From: a bacterium
GTDB taxonomy: Bacteria > Bacillota > Bacilli > Lactobacillales > Streptococcaceae
Assembly (NCBI GenBank): GCA_905221215.1
Contig: CAJNCI010000022.1
Coordinates: 1 to 9,013 of the forward strand
Length of the DNA stretch: 9,013 nucleotides
Direction of reading: 5' to 3'
This document shows positions 1 through 9,000 of this stretch, one piece after another. Both the position numbers and the translations under genes were made by a program. The stretch's first letter is position 1. The number at the start of each line of letters is the position of its first letter. A model generated the notes under the pieces. The model was not told the origin of the DNA, ran no database searches, and saw only the letters and a program-made list of their open reading frames with translations.

Positions 1-3000
1 GATGCTACCGCACTTGTGCTTGCTGACGTAGACGCTACAGCGCTTGTGCTGGCCGATGTTGATGCTACCGCACTTGTTGACGCTGAGGTAGACGCTACAG
101 CACTTGTTGACGCTGACGTAGACGCTACGGCGCTAGTACTTGCTGAGGTAGACGCTACAGCGCTTGTTGATGCTGAGGTAGACGCTACAGCACTTGTTGA
201 CGCTGACGTAGACGCTACGGCGCTAGTACTTGCTGAGGTAGACGCTACAGCGCTTGTTGATGCTGAGGTAGACGCTACAGCACTTGTTGACGCTGACGTA
301 GACGCTACGGCGCTAGTACTTGCTGAGGTAGACGCTACAGCACTTGTTGACGCTGACGTAGACGCTACAGCACTTGTTGACGCTGAGGTAGACGCTACGG
401 CGCTTGTGCTGGCCGATGTTGATGCTACCGCGCTAGTACTTGCTGAGGTAGACGCTACAGCGCTAGTACTTGCTGAGGTAGATGCTACCGCGCTTGTGCT
501 TGCTGAGGTAGAGGCTACTGCACTTGTTGAGGCTGAGGTAGACGCTACGGCGCTTGTGCTTGCCGATGTAGATGCTACCGCACTTGTGCTTGCTGAGGTA
601 GACGCTACAGCACTTGTGCTTGCTGAGGTAGACGCTACGGCGCTTGTGCTTGCTGAGGTAGACGCTACGGCACTTGTGCTTGCTGACGTAGACGCTACCG
701 CACTTGTTGAGGCTGAGGTAGACGCTACCGCACTTGTTGACGCCGAGGTAGACGCTACGGCGCTTGTACTTGCTGAGGTAGAGGCTACTGCACTTGTTGA
801 TGCTGAGGTAGACGCTACGGCGCTTGTGCTTGCCGATGTAGATGCTACCGCACTTGTGCTTGCTGATGTAGACGCTACAGCACTTGTGCTTGCTGAGGTA
901 GACGCTACGGCGCTTGTGCTTGCTGAGGTAGACGCTACGGCACTTGTGCTTGCTGACGTAGACGCTACTGCACTTGTTGATGCTGAGGTAGACGCTACCG
1001 CACTTGTTGATGCTGAGGTAGACGCTACAGCGCTAGTACTTGCTGAGGTAGAGGCTACTGCACTTGTTGAGGCTGAGGTAGACGCTACGGCGCTTGTGCT
1101 TGCTGAGGTAGACGCTACGGCACTTGTTGACGCTGACGTAGACGCTACCGCACTTGTTGATGCTGACGTAGACGCTACCGCACTTGTTGATGCTGACGTA
1201 GACGCTACTGCACTTGTTGATGCTGAGGTAGACGCTACGGCGCTTGTGCTTGCTGAGGTAGACGCTACGGCACTTGTGCTTGCTGAGGTAGAGGCTACCG
1301 CACTTGTTGACGCTGACGTAGAGGCTACCGCACTTGTTGACGCTGAGGTAGACGCTACGGCACTTGTTGACGCTGACGTAGACGCTACAGCGCTTGTGCT
1401 GGCCGATGTTGATGCTACCGCACTTGTTGAGGCTGAAGTAGACGCTACGGCACTTGTTGAGGCTGACGTAGACGCTACCGCACTTGTGCTTGCTGAGGTT
1501 GATGCTACTGCACTTGTTGACGCTGACGTAGACGCTACCGCACTTGTGCTTGCTGACGTAGACGCTACAGCGCTTGTACTTGCTGACGTAGACGCTACGG
1601 CGCTAGTACTTGCTGAGGTAGAGGCTACTGCACTTGTTGAGGCTGAGGTAGACGCTACGGCGCTTGTGCTTGCCGATGTAGATGCTACCGCACTTGTGCT
1701 TGCTGATGTTGACGCTACAGCACTTGTGCTTGCTGATGTTGATGCTACGGCACTTGTGCTTGCTGATGTAGACGCTACGGCGCTTGTGCTTGCTGAGGTA
1801 GACGCTACCGCGCTAGTACTTGCTGATGTAGACGCTACAGCACTTGTTGACGCTGACGTAGACGCTACGGCGCTTGTGCTTGCTGACGTAGACGCTACGG
1901 CGCTTGTGCTTGCTGACGTAGACGCTACCGCGCTAGTACTTGCTGAGGTAGACGCTACAGCACTTGTGCTTGCTGATGTAGACGCTACAGCGCTTGTACT
2001 TGCTGAGGTAGACGCTACAGCACTTGTTGACGCTGACGTAGACGCTACAGCACTTGTTGACGCTGACGTAGACGCTACAGCGCTTGTACTTGCTGACGTA
2101 GACGCTACAGCACTTGTTGACGCTGACGTAGACGCTACGGCGCTAGTACTTGCTGATGTAGACGCTACAGCGCTAGTACTTGCTGAGGTAGAGGCTACAG
2201 CGCTTGTGCTTGCTGATGTTGATGCTACCGCACTTGTGCTTGCTGACGTTGACGCTACAGCGCTAGTACTTGCTGAGGTAGACGCTACGGCACTTGTTGA
2301 CGCTGACGTAGACGCTACGGCACTTGTTGATGCTGAGGTAGACGCTACAGCGCTTGTACTTGCTGAGGTAGAGGCTACAGCGCTTGTGCTTGCTGAGGTA
2401 GACGCTACAGCGCTTGTGCTGGCCGATGTTGATGCTACAGCGCTTGTACTTGCTGAGGTAGACGCTACAGCGCTTGTGCTTGCTGAGGTAGATGCTACCG
2501 CGCTTGTGCTTGCTGATGTTGATGCTACGGCACTTGTTGACGCTGAGGTAGACGCTACAGCACTTGTTGAGGCTGACGTAGACGCTACAGCGCTTGTACT
2601 TGCTGACGTAGACGCTACAGCACTTGTTGACGCTGACGTAGACGCTACGGCGCTAGTACTTGCTGATGTAGACGCTACAGCGCTAGTACTTGCTGAGGTA
2701 GAGGCTACCGCGCTTGTGCTTGCTGATGTTGATGCTACCGCACTTGTGCTTGCTGACGTTGACGCTACCGCACTTGTTGACGCTGAGGTTGACGCTACCG
2801 CACTTGTTGACGCTGAGGTTGATGCTACGGCGCTTGTTGACGCTGAGGTAGAGGCTACTGCGCTTGTGCTTGCTGACGTTGACGCTACAGCGCTTGTACT
2901 TGCTGACGTTGACGCTACCGCACTTGTTGAGGCTGAGGTAGACGCTACCGCACTTGTTGACGCTGAGGTAGACGCTACCGCGCTAGTACTTGCTGATGTT

Positions 3001-6000
3001 GATGCTACGGCGCTAGTACTTGCTGACGTAGACGCTACTGCGCTTGTGCTTGCCGATGTAGAGGCTACCGCACTTGTTGACGCTGAGGTAGACGCTACGG
3101 CGCTTGTACTTGCTGACGTAGACGCTACAGCACTTGTTGAGGCTGAGGTAGACGCTACGGCGCTTGTGCTTGCTGAAGTAGACGCTACTGCGCTAGTACT
3201 TGCTGAGGTAGAGGCTACTGCGCTTGTGCTTGCTGAGGTAGACGCTACGGCGCTTGTGCTTGCTGATGTTGATGCTACCGCGCTTGTTGACGCTGAGGTA
3301 GAGGCTACCGCACTTGTTGACGCTGAGGTAGACGCTACGGTACTTGTCGATGCTGACGTAGAGGCTACGGTGCTTGTTGAGGCTGACGTTGACGCTACCG
3401 CACTTGTTGATGCTGATGTAGATGCTACCGCACTTGTTGAAGCTGATTTCGATCTATAGTCAGAGTCAGATAAGTCTGGTTTTACTGGATTCGTTGTACC
3501 ATCTTTATAAGTAATGGTCACAGTACCGTCACTTGATATTTCATAGCCTTGTATACGGTTTGCATCTTGCGGATTTGATGCTTTTACCGCTTCAAGAATC
3601 TTTTGTTTATCCTCTTCAGACAAAGTAGTCGTATTACTTACTTGAACAACCGTTTCTGGTTTCTTACCTGGGAATTTTTCACTTAATTTCCCTTGAACAA
3701 CCTTAAATGTAGTGTCATTATTCGTATTTTCAGAAAGGTCTTTTGTACGAATCTGACGTGTCCAAACATTTCTTGCGTCATATCGTTGACCTGCATTGTA
3801 GATGCCGTCAATTGTCAATTTAGCTGGATCAGTAGTAGTAGCTGTTGTCGGAGTTCCAGTAATATTTGTAATCGTTCCATTAGAATTATGAGTCGTTTCT
3901 GTCATGTTAGTTTGGACATTACGACCATCCCATACTTCTACAGTACGAACTTTACCACTGTTATCTGTAACTTTGATAACAAAGCGATATTCATCCCCAG
4001 CGAAAAGTTCATATCCTTGAGCAGAGCGTCTTTCTTCGTCAGTAGCATTGTTACGAACAGCTTTCTTAGGTTGATCAACCCAATTATTATTCTTATCTTT
4101 AACTTGCAGAACAACTTCTACTTTTGGTTTTTCAGTTTCATTAGTAATAGTCCCAGTACCTTGCTCTGAGGTTAATACTTCATTTGTATTTGGACCTGCT
4201 GGTACACTTTGGATCGCAGTCACGTTACCTGAAGGAAGCAGACCATTGTTTGCGGTGTAAGCTGCTCCCAAATCTTCTGCAGTAAAGGTTACGCTGGTAG
4301 CATTACCTTCTGCTTTTTTCGGCTTAAGAGTTTGACCTGCAACTGTCAAGGTTACAGTTGCCCCTGGAAGAACATTAGTTACCGTGATGGTTTGATTTGG
4401 CAAGCCTCCACGTCCAGTTAGATTTTCAACAACTGGTTGGTTAACTTCCATTGCCAATTCTGAGATTGGTTTGGTACGAGACTGACCGTCTTTATAGGTA
4501 ATCTTAGCATTAGTTCCTTCGAAGGTAACTTCCTTGATACGATCTTTTTCTTTTTGTGTAGCCGTATCATGGGCATTCTTGATGGATTCTACAATGCTTG
4601 CTTTTTCCGGATCTGTCAAAGTAGACAGACTTGTAACTTTAATCTTCTTATCAGGATTCAAGTTAGCATTTCTTACTGCCAAATCACCTTGCACAAGTTT
4701 AAATGTATTTCCTACTGACTCTTTTCCTGCAACATCTGTAGCTGTAATCGTTCGAGTCGCTTTATTGTTAGTGTTGTATTGAAGTTCTTCTTTAACCGTT
4801 CCCTCTGCAACTAGGATAGCTGGATTTGTAGCTGAGGCATCTGTAATAGAAGCAATATTGTCTACACGTGCTGTTCCAAAAGTATCATCCAAAACATTTC
4901 CATTTTGAACCTCTCTACCTCCATCACCCCCTTGTTTAACCGTTGTTTTGTTTATATAGTTACTATTGTCAGTGGCTGATGTTGTGAATCTAATTTGGTC
5001 ACCAGCATAAAAAGTATATACTGGATTTCCACCTGAAATCGTCTTAGGAGCAGCTACCCATTCTTTAGTCGCTCTATTGTAAATTTCTACAACTGTATTC
5101 GCTACCGGCTTAACCGTCTCAGGGGTAATATTGACACCTGTACTTTCAGCAGATGGGGTTGTAACGCCATTAGAATCCGTAATGTTTGCTGTAGCTTTGA
5201 CACTTCCGTTGGCTGGCAATACATTCAAACCAAGTTCTGCAGGAGTTACTGTCAGATTAGTTGCACCTGCTGGCTTATCGACTGTATAAGTTTCATCTCC
5301 GATTTTAATCGTAACAGACGTTGCTTTTGGTTCAATATTTGTAATCGTAATGTTTTTCGCAAGACCACCTTGATTTGACAAATCATTTGTAACCGTTGGA
5401 GCTTTTGGTTTAGCAATATCTGCCACCTTGAGTGTACGAGTAGTGTTATCCTTATATTGGATCGTTGCAGTATCACCATTAATCGATACATTCTTAATAC
5501 GACCATCAACACCATGAGCTGTCTTAATATTAGCTATCAGAGTTGTTTTTTCTGGATCTGTTGGATTGCTCAAGTCATTGACTGTAGGTTTTTCAGTTGG
5601 ATTAAGATCTGCATTTTTAACTGCAAGACTTGCATGACGGATAATAAATGCATCAGTGCTAGATGAGTTATTTGCTCCATCGACAGCATTGACTTGACGA
5701 GTCAGAGTCTTATTAGGTGCCCAAACAACATTTTCTCCCATCTTTACAGTAGATGTCCCCTCATACGGAGCTGTTTCCGACGCATTCGTCACCGTATCTC
5801 TAAAGGTTCCACCTGTACTTGTTCCCCAAGCAGGAAAATCAAATAAGTCATTTTTCCAACTTATTTTATCCCCAAATGTAACTGTCTTAACTTTTCCACT
5901 GTTATCTGTAACTATGGTTTTCACACGAAGTTCATCACCTGAATAGATAGAATAATCCTGTTTACCTTCTGAGTTAAGCGTAGAAGGAACTGGTTTCCAA

Positions 6001-9000
6001 GTATTCGTTGTCTTATCTAACACTTCAAATGAATAGTTAATAACTGGTTTTTCTGTTTCTGGTGTGATAGTTACAGGGTCACTTACTGTTGACTCAAGGA
6101 AAGTACCTGCTGGACGACGAGAATCTTGCGCAGCAACCTTAGCTGTTACCGTTCCATTGACAGGCAATACACCATTGTCCAAACCAAGTTCAGTTGGCGT
6201 AACAGTTACACTAGTTGTCCCTGCTGGAATCTCCTTAGTAATAGATTTATTCCCCACTGTCACTGTAACCTTAGTTGCCTGTGGGTCAATATCTGTTACC
6301 GTAATTCCCGTTGGCATACCACCTTCTTCAGTCAAATTCTTAGTAACTGTAGGGGTGCTTGGACGAGCAACAATCGTTACCGCATCATTTTGAGTGTTCC
6401 CACGTCCATCTGTTGCCGCGAAGATATAATTATCATAAGTTCCGACTTTAGTAATCGTTCCACGTAAATTAGCAGACATTGTCTTATCAGCATTCACATG
6501 TTTATTTTCCAACGATAGTGAACCACTTCCTGCTGGAATTGGAACAAATGCCAAACCGTTGAATGTTTTAATACCTGAATTACCTGTTTCATTATCTGAA
6601 GCTGTGACTTTTAAATCAACAGAATCTCCTACAACTATGTTAATTAGTTTATTAGCCGGAACTCCTGTAATAACTGGTTTAATTGCATCAGGTGTTGAAA
6701 CCTCAGGTGCACTGCTTTCAGAAGATAAAGTTCCCTTGTTATTTGGTAAGGTTACAGTTGTCTTAGCTACATATGAACCAGCCTGTACATTTGGAACAGT
6801 AACCGTTGCTTTCCCGTTTGAAACTGTACCTGTGTGGCTTGTATTATTTGGCCCCTGAAGGGTAACAGTTGAACCGTTCGGAATGTTTGATCCGACGTTA
6901 ACTACAACATTCGCACTCTGTCCAACTCTATTATCAAGATCCGTTTCAATTGTTGGTGGAGCTGGATTAACAGCAACTGTAACAGTTTTCTCAGTTGTAT
7001 TGCCAACCGCATCTGTAGCCGTCACCTTAACATTCTCATAAAGACCAATTTTAGTAGGAGTACCTGTCAACGTTCTCGACATAGAACCATCATTATTCCT
7101 AACTGCATTTCCTGCTGTCAAAACATTGTTAAAGTTTGTAGTCGATTTATCAAGGTTGGTTCCTGTAGACTTACTTGCATCATAAGTAATGGTCTTCATG
7201 CCTGAATTACCAGTTGTTGCATCAGAAGCTGACAAGTGAACATTAGCTGGTTCTCCAACAGTTAAATTGATTCGTCCGTTGTCCCCTGCTGTAATAACTG
7301 GTCCAGTTGAGTCAATATTGACAGCTCGAATCTCATTACTAAAATCAGATTCAACAGACGTCTTTTTGGCTCCACTTCTATCTGTATATTGTGGCTGTCC
7401 ATCAACTACCGTTTGAGTCTTGTAGACTGCATTGTTTTGTAGATTAACATTGCTAAAGGTTACACGACCGTTACTATCTGCTGTTACCTCTTGTATTTTC
7501 ACACCATTTTGGTAAAGAGCAACTTTCTTACCTGGGGCTGCTTTTTCAACCTGAATATCTTGATGATCTTTACCTTCTACAAATTTACTCGTAATTTTTG
7601 GCGCGTAAGGCTTAACGATAAACTGAGTATCTACATCTTTTGTTGTATTATCTGGGAAGGTTACATGTATCTTATTGTTAAAGACCCCTGGAGTGCGTCC
7701 AACATTCTTCTTCTCGATTGTTTGACCGTTAGAATCTCTCCACTCTATTCGTGAGTTACTAGGTAACTTATCACCACCATAATCATTAGTACCTTTTCTT
7801 ACTAAATATTGGTTCGGATCCGTAAAGGCATTTGACGCGGAGCCCTCATACCACCATTTCAAACCTGCATTGGCATAATTATTGGTAATATATGGAGCTT
7901 CGACCTGGTTAACAAAATACTTGCCACCTTCTGCTGCGGCTAGTGGATAAGCTTTTTCGTAGCTCATCCCAAGAGGATTGGTGTGGAGCCCCACCGTTGC
8001 AAAGGTCGTACCTGGCGAACCTAAACCAAATAACAGTTTCATATTTTTTATTTGCTCAGAAGTAACACCGGGTTTTACTCTTGTCTCAAAGCGTGTTACG
8101 TTTACTTCACTTTGCGTTCCACCGATATTAACCGTTTGCCAAATAACACGTGGGTCTGAAACACGCGGAACGATTGCTGGAGAGATTTCGTTCCATATAG
8201 GGCGTTTATACTGGTCATTATTATCAGATAAAGCTTTTAGCAAGTTTTTAGATTCATCTGGATGATAGAGAGAAACAAAGCCTTGACTTCCATTTGCAAA
8301 CTGACCTCTATCGTATGTTGCTGTCCCCTGTTTAGCAAATCCATCATTACCACCTGCAACAGTCTCACCAAATTTGTCTGGCAAGTTAAGCGGATTTGAC
8401 TTATCAACAGGAAGGTTAGCGAAATTCAGATTTGGTTTTTCTGTTGTACTTGTTATTAGATTTTTATAACCTGTCGTGATAATAGTATCAGGCATCTCTA
8501 GCTGGTCTGGAACCTGCATCCACTTAATCACATTAGTATAACCACGATTCGTAAGCGGATTTGCAATCAGTGTCCAAATGATAGAGGTTACTTTACCATT
8601 TGCATCATATACAGGCTCCGATGCAACAGCCACGTGATCTCTCAAATGATTTTGTGCAGAATCATTATAACCAGATACGTAAGATTTTAAGTTTTCGCCA
8701 TTTTCACGATTCTCGTTAGCCACTCCTACTGCACGTGAACCAACCTGTGTATTAATGGCACGAGGCTGTGCCCCTCTCTCCATCTGTCTACCATTCAACG
8801 AACTACGTTTACCATTATTGGCGCGAAGGACGGCATTGGCGATAGAGGCTTCTGCAGCTTGTGCTTGCTTGATAACTGCTGTAAGATCAGCACCTGGAGT
8901 TTTCAGCGTTTCTTCGATAGCTGTTACAGCTGCATTAACCTTAGCAACGGCTTCGGTTGTGTTTGGCAAACCGATGGACTTAGCTAGGTATTCACCCATA

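Larger units (their letters stand above)
1..3446 (-). repeat. Serine-rich tandem array, about 115 units of 30 bp (TSAVASTSAS), residues 1856-3003
   Basis: The array starts at 3446 directly after the Lys of SDYRSK and continues past the left edge. The unit is ten codons reading TSAVASTSAS: 40% Ser, 30% Ala, 20% Thr, 10% Val. Every alternate residue is Ser except one position per unit, which is Val. Such regions in streptococcal SRRPs are heavily O-glycosylated on Ser/Thr and form a long rod that projects the binding region from the wall. The units vary at many third positions but the peptide is constant, apart from two GCN-to-ACC (Ala to Thr) changes at 3371-3369 and 3341-3339. GC is visibly higher than in the upstream part (16 of 30 in the unit I counted). 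The repeat length is a multiple of three, so gain or loss of units keeps the frame. Confidence 0.95.

Noticed and set aside
1..3446. CRISPR array
   Set aside because: The 30-bp units are directly adjacent with no unique spacers, and they translate as a constant decapeptide in a long open frame.
16..3459. Plus-strand open frame of 1147 codons encoding a repeated LADVDATALV-like protein
   Set aside because: It is the phase-aligned mirror of the serine-rich array. It starts at an in-repeat GTG with no ribosome binding site, and it stops exactly opposite the first Tyr codon outside the array. The minus frame continues through the whole window and makes family sense.
5252..5515. Minus-strand open frame of 87 codons
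   Set aside because: It is in a different phase from the main frame, which is open over the same bases and encodes well-formed modules beta2 and delta1.
3693..8265. Other short plus-strand open frames (3693-4169, 4534-4782, 5457-5666, 6064-6393, 6126-6467, 6559-6858, 7491-7754, 7978-8265)
   Set aside because: All lie opposite the continuous minus-strand coding frame, overlap it fully, have no convincing ribosome binding site and give no recognisable protein pattern.
8997..8999. ATG near the right edge as the true start of the gene
   Set aside because: The frame is open upstream to the window edge, no ribosome binding site precedes it, and no signal peptide follows, which a surface protein of this class needs.
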